From: Tetrastigma voinierianum
Taxonomy: Eukaryota; Streptophyta; Magnoliopsida; Vitales; Vitaceae
Assembly (NCBI GenBank): GCA_016808115.1
Contig: JAEQBH010006373.1
Span: 62,001 to 126,000, forward strand
DNA length: 64,000 nt
Reading direction: 5' to 3'
Made by a program: the position numbers and the translations under genes
Shown: one piece after another, positions 22,880-34,984 of the stretch
Position numbering within the stretch: the first letter of the stretch is position 1
Layout: every line of letters begins with the position of its first letter
The notes under the pieces: generated by a model
Told to the model about the DNA's origin: nothing
The model's input: only the letters and a program-made list of their open reading frames with translations
Database searches by the model: none

Positions 22880-24160
22880 TTAAGTTCCCGAGCATTATGA
22901 GTAATCTCTCCAATGATATAGACTACCCGGGATGTAAGACTAAGTTCGTTGAAGCAAGTATTGTTGTGAGAGGTCGAATTTGGGTGATTCAAAAGCCAGC
23001 ATCAAGTTCACAACTTCAATACAATTGTCATGAAGGACACAAGTCCAATTACCTCTTTCCCAGTGAAAAACAGTCCTAAAACACGGACACAAGCGGGTTA
23101 ACGACATAATTTGTGACAATTCGGAAATTAAATGGACCATGGCAGGCTATAGGGAGTTCAATTTGGATAATTAAAAGCCTAACCTCAATTTCACAACTTC
23201 AGCTGGTGTCATGAAGGACACTAGTCCAAATTACCTCTTTTTCTCAGCTAGAGAATTGGTCAGCTTACGGACACAAGCAGTTAACGGCCTAGCTATGACA
23301 ATTCTGGAAATTAAATGGACCATAACTTAAGCTATAGAGGTCCAGTTTGGGTAATTAATAGCCCTAACCTCAAGTTCACAACTTGGCTAATTTTCATGAA
23401 GGTACTAGTCCATTACACCTATTTTCTAACTGAAAATCAGCCGGGTGGACATCATATAGGGTCAAACGGGGCACTCTCCCATAACACATTATTTACACGC
23501 CAAACAGCCCCTTAGGGCATTAAAACTCAACCAAACAGCCCCTAGAATTGAAAATAAACCAAGTAGGAAGAATCCTGCCTCTTGGAGCAGATGAAGTTTT
23601 CGAAGTCCAGAAGACCCCGAAACCCACGATCTCTCGATCTCTTCGGCAGATCTTCAGCGAAATCCTTTGTCTCGGTGCCCGCGCCCAGCTCTTGGAGCTT
23701 CTCTCTCTGCTTCTCCTCTCTCACTCTCTCTACAGGTCTTTTTTCTTTTTTTCTAGAAGAAAATCTGCTCCTTTCCCCCCCTCCAAATAGGATTTTCTAC
23801 TTTGACGTAAATCTTCAAGACTTGGCCCACATGGTGTCATGTGTCTATGATTGGTCCGAGCCCGTTTCTATCACGAAACAATTTATTTTCGTCTCGGCTC
23901 AAGTTCAATTTATTTTAAATGAACTTGACTTGAGTTATTTCCTTACTCCCAAATTTCTCTTATAAATCTCCTCCTGTGAGTCACTGAAGCACATTACCTC
24001 GAATTGTGAAAAAAAAAAAAACTCTTGTCTCGAATTTGATGAAATTTTTTTGGGTAACTATATTCAGTAGACAAATCTAACAGGTAATCCCATTTCGATC
24101 ATCTAGAGATCTAGAAAAATTCTGAGCTTCCCTAAACCATTTCGACAATTTTCTTGTTTT
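22880..24160 (-). repeat. LTR8: gypsy LTR relic
   Basis: It contains GGTGATTCAAAAGCC-type phrases, and near 24105 GATCTAGAAAAATTCTGAGCTTCC. Both occur, in the same order, in the GYP4 LTRs (46840-47240 and 48890-48970). By analogy the relic lies on the minus strand. No internal region, primer site or paired LTR was found nearby, so it is a solo or truncated LTR. Its long frames at 23542-23965 have no coding support. Confidence 0.5.
22960..23460. repeat. Three tandem units of about 185 bp inside LTR8
   Basis: The phrase around GTCGAATTTGGGTGATTC / GTTCAATTTGGATAATTA / GTCCAGTTTGGGTAATTA recurs at about 22973, 23156 and 23340. Each is followed by a CATGAAGG-AC-AGTCC phrase. The units are diverged, with the third shortened. 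Confidence 0.7.
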
Positions 24161-24383
24161 TGTCATTTTTCGAAGAAAAATTATATTTTCCTTGGTTTCT
24201 GAATGTAATCTTAATTTATATGTGAATAATATTATGAAAAAATGAAGTCATGCCAAAGCACTCATAAATACCGAATCTTTGCACTATTTTTTTCTCATAT
24301 GAAGATGATTAAAATATCTTACCCTTTGATTTGTGAATAGAAGATACTTTATTCTTGCCACCTTTTTTGTTTGAACATCCTAG

Positions 24384-24587
24384 GCATGTTCCCCATTTGA
24401 ATCTAAACTTGTTGATATGACCATAATCGGAAGAGTCACATTCTCCTTGCCATATTGTGCATGCCACATGATGAGCAATGGAAAATTATGCAGGCTTTTG
24501 GAGAATGTCATGACCGCACATTTTGATGTTTTGCCAAGTATTGTTGAAGACTTTCTGCACGAGGAGGAGATAGGGGAAAGCAGCTAA
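24384..24587 (+). pseudogene. Exon-like open segment of unknown function
   Basis: After AACATCCTAG (acceptor-like) there are 67 open codons to TAA (24585-24587). It includes ESKLVDMTIIGRVTFSLPYC, LCRLLENVMTAHFDVLPS and an acidic end EDFLHEEEIGESS. Composition and codon use look protein-like and differ from the AT-rich surroundings. I recognise no family. A T-rich region lies upstream and no partner exon was found, so this may be the last exon of a decayed or captured gene. It is single-copy in the window. Confidence 0.35.
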
Positions 24588-24998
24588 TATACTTATGGAG
24601 TGGAAGTGTTTTCTTATGTATGTAGTTCATTGACAATCTTCTCGGTGTGATGATCTTGCTTTTATAAAAAATTTCAATTCTAGACTTTGTGATTTTTGTT
24701 GTAATCTATGGTATAAATTGACAACATTGTGGTGATTATTATTTCTTTTTGGGACCATGACTAATTAAGATTTCAATTATTATTTTCTTTATGCTTCAAT
24801 TAACTATTTAGCATCTTAGGCCTTTCCTCATGTGTACATATTTTTGAGGTAACCCACATATACATATATATATATTTATTTTTGAATGTCATAATCAAAA
24901 TAAATTTATTATTGAAAAATATTTTTATAAGATATTCTCCAAAGTTCTTTAAAATAGATAGTTTCGGAAGTTAGGACTAATTTTACTCTTAAAAAATT
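24588..24998. other. AT-rich stretch, nothing recognised
   Basis: Low-complexity AT-rich DNA with (TA) runs near 24860-24875. No gene or element signal seen. Confidence 0.5.
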
Positions 24999-27044
24999 TG
25001 TACAACATGGAAAAAATTAGAAATTTTCAAAAATGGAAAAATAATAATAATAATAATAATAAATTGTCACTTAATGATTTAAGGAAGCCTAAAAATTCTC
25101 TAGATACCGGATGTGAAGCCTTGTTGTGAATTAAATTCGTATCATGAAATACAGTGACCCGATAAAAATTTTGTGAATTCTAAGACAATCGGAATTTTAA
25201 CGATTTTTGGAGATAAATTAGTGACTCGGGGGCGAGATTTTACAAAAAATCTCGGATGTTAGAGAAATAGCTTGTGCTAAGTTGCATTAAACTAAATTAG
25301 GCGAAAATAAATAAATTGTTTCGAGCGACGGACCGAATGAGAGATGGACATTGTGTGCCATGTATTAAAAAAATGTCAAAAAAGGAGGAGGAATGTCCCC
25401 ACCGACCTCTTCTTTCTGAGATCTACAAAGATCGGATCGGCGGTTTTTCGTCGGACGAGAGGCAAAGTTCATTCATGCATCGAGCTAGCGTGGGTACCAA
25501 AATCTTGGGTTTACGGGTAGGGAGTTTTCCTACTTGGGTTATTCGTAACTACCAAAACTCCCAGGTTGGTGAGGAGTTTTCCTACTTGGTTATTTCTAGC
25601 CTAAAGGCCATTTAATGGCTTGAGGTTTTCCTTAAGTCGTGAGAGGCCATAAATTCAGTCCCAAATTTTTGGGGCCCGAGTGTAAATTTTAGGAATTTTT
25701 TTGGAATATTTTTCGAGACAATCCCGAGGGTTGAATTTTGAGGAATTGTTTTGGACAACCCTAGCTAAATTTTTGGAACTATTTTCGGACAATCCGGGGC
25801 TAAATTTTCTGGACTGTTTTCGAGTAGTCTTGGATTGGGTTCGGGTATGGTTTAATCCACAGGGTGATGTCTTCGGGGTTTTATGGTGTGTGTTTGGTAT
25901 CCGATGGTCGGTGACGAACCATGAAGGGACCAAGAGGTGCCCTATTTTATATGGGTCCGAGATTTGGGTCATTTTGTGTGTTATTGTTCGAAAATATTAA
26001 ATAACATGCTGTTATGTGGAAAAATCATGTTAATATGTGCTTACATGATGTATTAACATGGAAATGGTGATGAATGGAAATTATATGTAGAAAATATATT
26101 TATCCGAAATTTATAAATGTTGCATGTAGCTCTTGTATGCATGTAACATGACATACCATGAAATAAGCATATCTGCATTTCCTTATGCACGAGACGTCGA
26201 CATATTGGGTGTATGTGCATGGGTATGGTCATTCATCATCAGTGTTGATGAATGGGTAGTGAACTCGTACTTTGGACAACGTCCAATAAATGTCTCACGG
26301 GTTAAAACATAAAAAGTGAAATATAATAAATGTGTGTTGGGCAAAGTAAGAAGGGGTCATTAATCCCCTCAGGTGAAAGGCCTGGAACATGGGTGTAAGA
26401 GACCCGTGGTGTGATCTGAAAAGTTTTGTATGGGTGTAAGAGATCCGCGATGTAAGCTGAAAAGTTTCGTTGCACAAAGAAGACACACAGTTATGGTTAT
26501 CACATAGACTTCAAGTTGTGTGATAGGAGTCGGGATTGACTTGGGATTGGTGCCTATTGTCCTTGCATTAGTGCTTGGTGAGCCGATAAAGAGGCTCGGT
26601 ATATGTGTCATTGAATGCTTACCCAAGTGGCGGTGTCACACTTGGCATGGGCATGTGTGAGGGAGTGTTCGGTGAGTGACTCGGATATATGGGCATAGAA
26701 GACATTCCATGCATGACATCGACATTCATATATACATTTCACTTGGATGTGTATGGGTTGGTTTGATCATTGTATGAGCACTTAGGTGGGGAGTAGCCCT
26801 TGTGGGAGATTATCCACTGCGGGCATTGCTTTCGTCCACGGACCTTTGGTCTGAGGGAGTTTATAGGGAGGCAGCGCTACGATGAAATTTGTGATTGTGA
26901 AGAAGGCCGACATGTGGCCTTGACAATACTTTTGTAAAAAGTATTTTACGTAAAAATAATTGTAATTAAATTCTTTTGGACTATTGTATAAATAGTCGGG
27001 TATGGAATTATGGTATGAGGGCCGTGGTCGGACTCTTATGGATT
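24999..27044 (+). repeat. GYP3 LTR, near-complete, 3' end truncated
   Basis: It starts TGTACAACATGG, like the GYP1 LTR start, and an (ATA)n run lies at 25042-25066. It matches the GYP3 fragments 5994-7269 and 41006-42312 from about 25770 on (GTCCGAGATTTGGGTCATTT, GGTGATGTCTT). It carries the shared block at about 26763-26850. The right end lacks the GGGGTGTCACA terminus and passes directly into unit X/Y sequence near 27045. No coding region is attached. Confidence 0.65.
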
Positions 27045-27838
27045 GTAATTATTTACTTTTTTTTCTATTTTATTCTTCTTCTTTTTTTCATATTTTTTTT
27101 CATCACTTCAACCAATTACCAAATTCAACATAGCCCTTAATATTTGATCAACAAAAGCACATAAGCTATGGGTAAACAGTTGAATGAAGGAAAACATATA
27201 AAGTGGAGACCATTCTTGGTTCACAAAAATAAAAGGTTCATTAGGCTTAAGGGTGACTCACGGATATAAACATGTCTGGAGTTGTAAAGAAAAGGCTCAA
27301 GCGGTCCAAACATGGTCTAAATAACTTCTTTTTTGTTGTTTTGTCTAGGATTTGTTGTTTTGTCTAGGATTTTTCCTTGAGAGATAATTAAACAAGTTCT
27401 AGAGTTTTTATAGATCAAAATCATGGTGTTCACATAACTCTTCTCCAAGCCAAGAAAAAATTGATTAAGAGGGTGTGACTTGTGCTTTAAAGTGCTAAGA
27501 GTTTATAGCTAAATAACCAATAAGAGGGTCACACATGAATATTTGTAAAAACATACCTCTTATTTTCCACATTCTATTAGAGGTTAAATCAAGTTTTCAT
27601 CATCGGCTTTTTTGAGAAACAATCAAACCAAAAGTCACTCAAGTTGTTTTTATTCATGTTTTTTGAAACTTTAATGTTTTTATTCTTCAAAACAAACTTT
27701 TAAATACAGAAAACAACTAAAAAGAAAAACAAACACACACAACTAACACAAAGAAACAATCAATCATTTGAACAAGAGCCCACTCAGGCACTACGAAACT
27801 AGACGAGCATGCAGGAGCATAAGATATTACAAGACATT

Positions 27839-28700
27839 GAAACTAGATATTTTTCAAAAAAGAATGATAACTCCCCAAACTTAACACTTGCATTGTCTCA
27901 ATGTGTGGGAAATATTAAAAGTAAAACCGAGAGGAATTTGAGGATGATCAAAGCCGAGATCTCACATTAGCTTTATTACGAATGAACTCTCCCAATCATA
28001 TAATCTGCTCCAAAGTCTTGCAAAACACAAAAAAAAAAAAACCAAAATGAACAAAAAAAACAAAAAAAACAAGATCAATATGCAAAAGATAGTAAAACAA
28101 CAAAAAACAAACAAAAATAACAAATGGATAGAAATCCTTATTGAGCTTGGGTTTGCGCTAGAAGTTGCTCCGTTTTTAGAGTCCAACGACTCTATGAAGT
28201 ACAAGTTTTTAAGGTTGGCCTATTATCCATCATGGCCAATTTGTTTGCCGAACAAGGATTCCACGTTACATGATTTATGATTGAACGCAGGTTCGATACC
28301 ACTGTTTGAGACTTATGGACCTAACTATCCTCAACATTAGTATAATAGTGTTATTTTCGGGCTTCCACAAAAAGACCTCATACGGTGGATATTGTCCATA
28401 CTTGTTAACACCTAGTGCTTACTATATTTAACCCTTATGGGACTTTGGGTGAACATAACAACTACAAAAAAAAAAAAAAAAAAAAAGGATTAAGTAAATC
28501 ACTAATCATTCACTCACATTCCATAGATTTGAAACTCAAGTCATTAGCTTATTTATACTTCAAGTCACTTTTTACATTTTGAGACATTATGATCTACAAA
28601 ATATCAAACCAATCAAAACATATATTTATGAGATTTAAATGAAAAAAAGAATTATGTATCTTGAGGTTTGTGTAGTCTCATCATGACTAATTCATATGTT
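27839..28700. repeat. 862-bp block present only in the third X/Y copy
   Basis: Its boundaries are AAGACATT on the left and CTTTCCACTT on the right, contiguous in copies A and B. It contains A-rich runs (28031-28070, 28456-28485) and a segment at 28350-28412 whose reverse complement resembles 29360-29410 (TGTGGACAATATC, TATGAGG). It could be an insertion here or a deletion in an ancestor of A and B. Confidence 0.55.
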
Positions 28701-29611
28701 CTTTCCACTTAATTTTCAAGTACATAATCAACCTCTTGACCTTAAAACATTCTTTTGATAGTCTCTTCATCTTTGTCAAGGTTAGTTGTTTTTGCTTGTT
28801 GAAAAAGTGGAGTTATTTGGAGTAAATTTTGATGGATCAATTATACTAAACATAATGTGAATTTTTGGATACATCGATGCACACACCCTGCAATCCATTA
28901 GAAATGGTTGAAAATGCTAGGAAACGCAAGAAGTGAGCGAGGAGACACCCACAGTAAATTTGAACAAAAAAGGTGTGGTAATTTTTTTGCACTATCATAA
29001 CACATAATTTCAAACCCTTCCATTTCACTAAATATGGCTGACTAGTCTCAAAATAATTCTTAGTTAAATAAGGTAACCACATATACCTTAATTGATTTGA
29101 AGAACTATATTGAAGATGTTAGTGGTGTGCTTTTGGGCAATTGTGTAATTGTGTGCTGCTCTATCGGATAGACGGAGTTGACCTAGATAAGAGTAAGCTC
29201 TCAAGAGGCGCCAAAGTTAGGTGTTCTTGGTAGGTATAGAAAGTGGATTGATGTCATGTGAGAGAATAATCAATTGGTACTTTGTTCGAGGAGGTTTGAT
29301 AAGGTATGCTCCCAAGTCCCTCATGGTTTGAATAAGATAGGACGAATTATCAATTAATAAGTGTGGACAATATCCCTAGTGGTATATGAGGCCTTTTAGA
29401 ACCTCATAACAAAACCATTAGAGCACTATATAATACACAATTGTGGGGAGGGGATAGATTCATAAGTTTCCTAATAGTAGTCATCTTTAGGTTTTATTTA
29501 TAAAGTTGACACTAGGGTTCAATAGGGTGTGTTGCTATGGTGTCTTGTGGGCAGACAAATGGGTTCAAGCCGAAATATCCTAAAATACTAAGCTAGTACT
29601 AGGGATGGTTT

Positions 29612-29724
<113 letters not shown>

Positions 29725-30368
29725 ATTTGTATATATATGACTTGGAAAATGTATCTTATAAAATAAAGCCTAGATTGGTTTATAGCTTAATTAATGTGAG
29801 ATTTTCTTACTCTTGTCTCACTTTTAAAAATGAGTTAATTTCTTATACAGAGTTATATCTTGCTAAAATATTAACCTAAAAGGGTTTTTATGAGCATTTC
29901 TAAGTTACAACTAATCAAGTATGATTTTAATATCTCGAATCTAGGTCAGATTGTAAGGAGTACTTTGACTAGTATGTCTTCTTCCATGAATTTCTATGCA
30001 TTCTTTATTTTATTTTTGATAAAGTTCTCTTTGCTTAAATTGGTATATATGATGAAAATCAATTCCCTTTTATCCTTTTTATAATTTTTTTTTCTTTTTT
30101 ATAAAACTCAAGGATATGATAAAGAAGACATGGAAGAAGTACATTGATAAGAAATAAAATAGAGGATATCTAAATAAAATAAATAAAAGAAAAGATAACT
30201 CCACTCAAAACTAAACTTCCTTAGAATATCATACTTGTTTAATTGTTAATGATGTTGTACTAATATTTATAGTGAATCAATGAATGAAAAATTCTTAGTG
30301 AGTCTATAATTTCCTTAGTGTTTTGAGTAACAAAATGATTTAAAATTTCATTACAACAATAAGCTTGG

Positions 30369-31023
30369 TGAAAAAAGAATTAATTAAACCTAAAACATGC
30401 ATATGGGCCATAACGCAAACCCGAGACCGACCACCAACAGGGCCCAGGTGGGCTTGGTGGCGAGGGGCTTGGGCTGAGCCTAGCGTGAGAGCTCGGCCCA
30501 TGACGGTATCTTGATCACTTCTAAGGCGTGAGCCGGGTTAAGCCTAAAAGCCGCCCTGAGTCGAGGATAAATGAGTAATATGGATGGTCCACGAATCCGC
30601 TGGCAGGCGTGTAAAGGGAGAGTACCTAGTCTCCATGATCTGCTCTCCACTCATTGAGGGATGAAGGATCTCTCACGATCACGGCTCCCTAATTATCCTT
30701 TAATATTTAGTTGACAATAAGGAAAGAGGGATTCCCTACTGAGTTGGGAAGATGTCGTATTTATCGCGTCTAACAAGGAAAGTCATCGTGATCACCCACG
30801 ATAAATACCAAGCAATTCCATAGAAGAAAGGTACGCAATCACAAAACTATCAATAATTGATATTTTTCCTTTTCGTAAGAAAGAAACTGACTTAGGCATC
30901 GGAGAGGCGGCTGGCATTCCCCTGTCGGACCACCCTTTATGTGCAGTTTGTATGTCCGTCCGACGACCAGACGGCCCAGCGACTCAGCAGCTCCGGCCTG
31001 GTTTTGATAGAGAAAAAGAACCA
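30369..31023 (+). repeat. GYP5 5' LTR (approximate)
   Basis: Defined on the right by the primer site and on the left by loss of homology to unit Y at TTGGTGAAAAAAG. The 3' LTR is missing, so the left end is inferred. No TATA box is called with confidence. Confidence 0.5.
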
Positions 31024-31027
31024 TTGG

Positions 31028-31047
31028 TTTGGCGTCGTTCGTGGGAA
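31028..31047 (+). other. GYP5 primer-binding site
   Basis: TTTGGCGTCGTTCGTGGGAA resembles the TGGCGCCG-type primer site found just after the 5' LTR of plant Tat elements, with a C to T change. The exact tRNA is not assigned here. Confidence 0.6.
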
Positions 31048-31099
31048 CGACTGTTCCTTTACAAATCAATTGACTTCTTAGTGACTAATGGTATTGACT

Positions 31100-32640
31100 T
31101 GAAACATGAGCAAGAGTCCGCATGACCCAGGGGATGCAAGACGATAAGGCGGCGTTGATAGCGAGCAATAGGGAGGCGGTCTTGGGCGTTACCCTTGGCT
31201 AGAGATGGAGGCAGCGCTCCATCCGTCAATCAGTGTACGCGCTAAAGGGGTAGTGGAACTCACGAAGAAAGTACTTGCGAAGCCGCAGCAGGCCTATGAA
31301 GGCATGATACCATTCCGCGAGGAGCGGCAACACCTCGGCGCCTGAAGTTGATGGAGGAGGAGAAAATAGCGGTAGGGAGCGTGATCCCTACATACCTGGG
31401 GATGGTCACGATGAAGTGCTGGCGGGGAATGACGGAGGTGATGAGCCAACCCCTTATCAACGAAGAAGGAGAACAATCTTGGAAGGCGGTTCGGGACATC
31501 AAAGAAGAGCTGACCACATGAAGAAGGCTGCAAGGTCGAGCCCTAGTCTCCATGGATGCTCTGGTACAGGAAATGGAATCCACATTCACAGTCGAGTGCT
31601 ACACTTCCTATCCGGTGAAATTCGGGATCTTTGCGAGATCAGGAGCCTTTGTGGACAAAGTTAGTAGACCACCTTAACACACATAAGACTTAGGGGTTGC
31701 ACGGATACTGGGACCTAGGTGCGATGTAGAGCCTTTGCCATCACACTAAAAGGCTCAGCATTGGCTTGGTTCAATAGGCTCCCGCCAGCCTCAATCTCAT
31801 CCTTCAGAGAGCTCTTCATCGCTTTAGAGTATCCCCTTCTGTGGGCAGGACATACATGAAGTTGAGGCTACCTCCTGGCGATAGTAAAAGTAAGGTATAA
31901 GAGAATACGAAGTCCCTAACGTCCATAGGATTAAACCTGAGATGCATTAAAGATTAGGCATCCCTTATGAAATTTTCCTTCACCACCTTTTATCGTTGAA
32001 ATTTGAGCATACGGTCAAGACCTTATGTTCTCAACCTTGAAGAACCTCGACGAGAAACATGACGAGTGCTAAGCCAGAAAAATACGTGCGATGAGAGGCC
32101 CTTGCTTATGTCTAAGCGAGGAAGCTCTTAGCGCAAAAGGAGAAAAAACAAAAGGCAGAAAAGCGAGACCAAAGCCTAGCAAGGCCGAAGAATGAGACAA
32201 ATCTCCACGGAGGAATAGAAAAGCCCGAGAGAATCGATCTCAGAAGCGAAGAGTACTTGTCGGGGACCCACTTTAGTCCGCCCCGAACCATTTGTAGCAT
32301 GATACCCACCTCAGTTCACCCCCCTGATGGCCTCAGTGTCTCAAGTCTGATACGAGGTGCAACATGAGAAATTTTTAAGGTGGCCGTCTTAGATGAAGAC
32401 GAACCCAGCAAAAAGAGGCATGACCAATAACTGCGAGTTCCACATAGATCATGGGCACCGAACATATGACTATATTATACTGAAGAAAGAAATCGAATTC
32501 CTAATCCGACGGGAACATCTCCACCGTTACGTGGCTCTAGAAGATCGGGCAGAGCACCTCCTCCCACCGCACCGTCCAGCCGGCCTCAGCAGGCATCCAG
32601 CGACCCTGGGAGAGATCGATGTGATTTTGGGTGATTAGTC
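31100..32640 (+). pseudogene. gag: GYP5 gag remnant
   Basis: Pieces of a Tat-type gag appear in different frames: DALVQEMESTFTVECYTSY around 31550-31610, LKGSALAWFNRLPPASIS at about 31746-31800 (the conserved core of the gag domain), and 32393-32635 with CEFHIDHGHRTYDY and EIEFLIRREHL, the Cys/His segment that precedes the protease. The last frame ends GEIDVILGD and a TAG. Stops and frameshifts between the pieces show it is dead. Confidence 0.75.
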
Positions 32641-32829
32641 GATGGTGGGATCAGTTGGTCGGGAAACGGCTCACTGCTTTACATCAGATCCAGGAACCGC
32701 GGAGGTACAAGCCCAGTGTCTAACCTCCCTTGGTTGGATACCACTAGAACAGCCTTCTCAGGCTTCGACATGGAAGGCTTCAACATCCTATGATAGCAGT
32801 TGGTATCAGGGTCATCGTGGCAACAAAAC

Positions 32830-33535
32830 AATTCATAGGGTCTGATCGACAACGTGAGCTCATGAGCATCATCTTCCATCAGCGATTGACAAAATGGGCA
32901 TCGAAGAAAGTGAGAAAATTTGCGGGCAGGTAAACGCCCGCTGCGGATCCTCTGAAAGTCTTTATACACGGGGTCAATACACTTGGTACTCACTTTGGGA
33001 CACCCCCCATTCCAGGCCACAATGATGATAAAATTCCTCATAGTGGATGCTTATAGGTATACAACATGTTACTGGGCAGTCTTTCTCTCAATGCCATAAA
33101 GGCCACCCCTTTCGCTTATTATATGGTTGTCAAATTCCCTACGGAGAATGGAGTAGGAATAGTTCGAGCAGGCCATCGGGTAGCTAGGGAGTGCTACTTG
33201 ACGTTAATGAAACCAAAAGTAGTTGACAACATCCACATGGATAAGCTCGTCATGAGAGATGAACTGGACACCCAACCAACACCCTTAGAAGAGCTGGAAC
33301 TAGTACAACTTGACGACCAACCAGAACACCTCGCCTACATCGGATCCAAATTGGCCGAGGACATCAAAGACCTCCTCATCCACTTCTTAAAGCAAAATGG
33401 GGATGTATTCGCTTGGAAGCAAGAGGACATGGGAGGAATTGACCCAGCAATTATCACCCACAAGCTGAATGTCACCCCCTTCTTCAAACCAGTTAAACCG
33501 AGAAAATGGTTAGCCCCAAAGGTAGATGGTGGGCT
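32830..33535 (+). pseudogene. pol: GYP5 protease to start of reverse transcriptase
   Basis: Degenerate protease sequence is visible near 32830-33060 in shifting frames. An open frame of 186 codons (33066-33626) then covers the protease end and the linker to reverse transcriptase: LNAIKATPFAYYMVVKFPT, RVARECYL, NGDVFAWKQEDMGGIDPAI and HKLNVTPFFKPV. The element-derived part ends near 33530 (KPRKW). The final 30 codons are GYP1 LTR sequence read in frame, so this is a chance fusion at a breakpoint and not a domain. The polymerase palm (the YxDD-type motif) is missing. Confidence 0.8.
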
Positions 33536-34513
33536 TAGTAAATGGGACAACATCGAAATGAGTCTCACGGTTGCGCCAAAAGAAAAGGAAATGAAAAATA
33601 CGTGTGCTGGGTATAGTAAGGGATAGATACTCCCTAGGGTGAAAAACCCGGTATTCTTGGTTTGGCATATGTATCTAGCGATGAAAGTTCGAGAAAGTGT
33701 TGGAAGGCATGCGAAGCCAGCGATGAAACCTCGGAAATTTTCTACACACAAAAACACATAGGACTTAGTAAAAACAAGTGAATATCGGAGTTTGTCCAAT
33801 GGAGTTTTATTTATAAAACAAAATATTTTGTTTAGGAAAAATGGTCATTGATGGAGAATAAATGGCCGGTTTTGACACCAACATATGCATGTGTGAGGGA
33901 GTTAGTGAGGACTTAGGACATGGGAAAGGGTGAGTCACATTCTCATCCATGGCATGTAGACATTTGAGTAGGAATGTGTATGTTTTTACTTGAATGTGTG
34001 AAATGGCATTGCATTTGCACTTAGGTTGGGAGTAGCCCTTGTAGGAGTATTCTCTGCGGGCATTGCTCGCTCTGGTGGGACCATATTTTGGAGTCTTGAG
34101 TGGTGCCTTCGGAGGATGGAGTGCTCAGCCAGCGTGATTTTGAAGGATGCAGGATGTGTATTTGTCGTATTTTTGTAAACTACATTAGAACAAGCTAGTT
34201 TTAATATATGTTATGTATAAGAGTGTTGTAATAAACTCTTATGGACTATTGTGATATAGTTGTATATTGTGGATATGGACAGATGGACCCTGTGTCGTCA
34301 TTACTACTTCTGTTGAGACCTTCGATGGGTCATGGATATATTCTTATACAGGTTATATATTTGGTATAGCTCATCGAAAAAGGGCTACATAGATTTTGTG
34401 AAAATATGGATCTGATAAATGGGACCTGCTTGATTGTGGTATCGAAGTTGCAGAAATCCACGAATTAGATGGTTGATGGGTTGTCGATCGGACCCCCGGG
34501 TTTAAGGGTCGCA
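33536..34513 (+). repeat. GYP1 5' LTR, 5'-truncated (copy B)
   Basis: It matches the GYP1 3' LTR from its middle (compare 1960) and, beyond 34286, the part interrupted by GYP2 elsewhere, so it shows the empty GYP2 target. It ends AAGGGTCGCA just before the primer site. It contains the shared block at about 33999-34083. The left end is a breakpoint with GYP5. Confidence 0.8.
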
Positions 34514-34515
34514 GC

Positions 34516-34530
34516 TTGGTATAGGCTTAG
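34516..34530 (+). other. GYP1 primer-binding site
   Basis: TTGGTATAGGCTTAG follows the 5' LTR terminus by two bases. It resembles a worn initiator tRNA-Met site (TGGTAT core). Confidence 0.6.
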
Positions 34531-34984
34531 GTAAGCGATTACCTAAGAGGAACTTTCGGGTGTGGGTATCCGCAAGTATGAGATGTGATACTAGTTTGTG
34601 TAGCTAGGTATCAAGAGTCTAATTACAGTCTGGCCCATTGTTGGGCATGGGTTAAATCATTGCATGGGTGCATGGGGTGCATTATATGTTTGTGTTCCTA
34701 ACATGCTCAAAATGTTTGTGTGTTACAAATTGTGTGAAAAATATGCATGACAGGATGTATATAGTAAAGGATGGACACTAGGGTTAGAGAACATAACCTT
34801 AGATTTTGGAAAATAAATGAACATGATAGTTCGGGAACTAATACTTATTAGTGTTTGGCATTATGCACCCTTATGAGAAATAAGAAAAGAAATCTCAATT
34901 TTCTATTTGACATGTGTCGATGGCAAGTTGAGGGAAAGGGGGCGTGGGTTCAATAGATCGAAAATATTGGAGGCTAGTGGAGAT
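34531..34984 (+). other. GYP1 leader region, copy B
   Basis: Non-coding sequence between primer site and gag. From about 34880 it matches the first bases of the window, which defines the offset of about 34.88 kb between copies. Confidence 0.6.

Larger units (their letters stand above)
30369..33535 (+). mobile_element. GYP5: truncated Tat-type Ty3/gypsy element
   Basis: It interrupts unit Y at about 30368. In order: a 5' LTR (about 30369-31023), a primer site (31028-31047), a decayed gag (31100-32640), a protease region (about 32830-33100), and the start of reverse transcriptase (to about 33525). It stops abruptly where GYP1 LTR sequence begins; RNase H, integrase and 3' LTR are absent. The motifs fit the plant Tat lineage (Ogre/Retand relatives). 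It is GC-richer than the neighbouring DNA. Confidence 0.75.

Noticed and set aside
23542..23965. Overlapping Ser/Leu-rich frames of up to 127 codons on both strands
   Set aside because: They sit in the LTR8 relic with a C/T-rich leader-like stretch. There are no domain motifs and both strands are equally open.
31260..31589. Minus-strand frame of 109 codons in GYP5
   Set aside because: It is antisense to the gag region, which shows family motifs on the plus strand.
33527..33626. C-terminal extension of the GYP5 frame, apparently a novel domain
   Set aside because: This part is GYP1 LTR sequence (compare 1960-2030) read through a recombination breakpoint.
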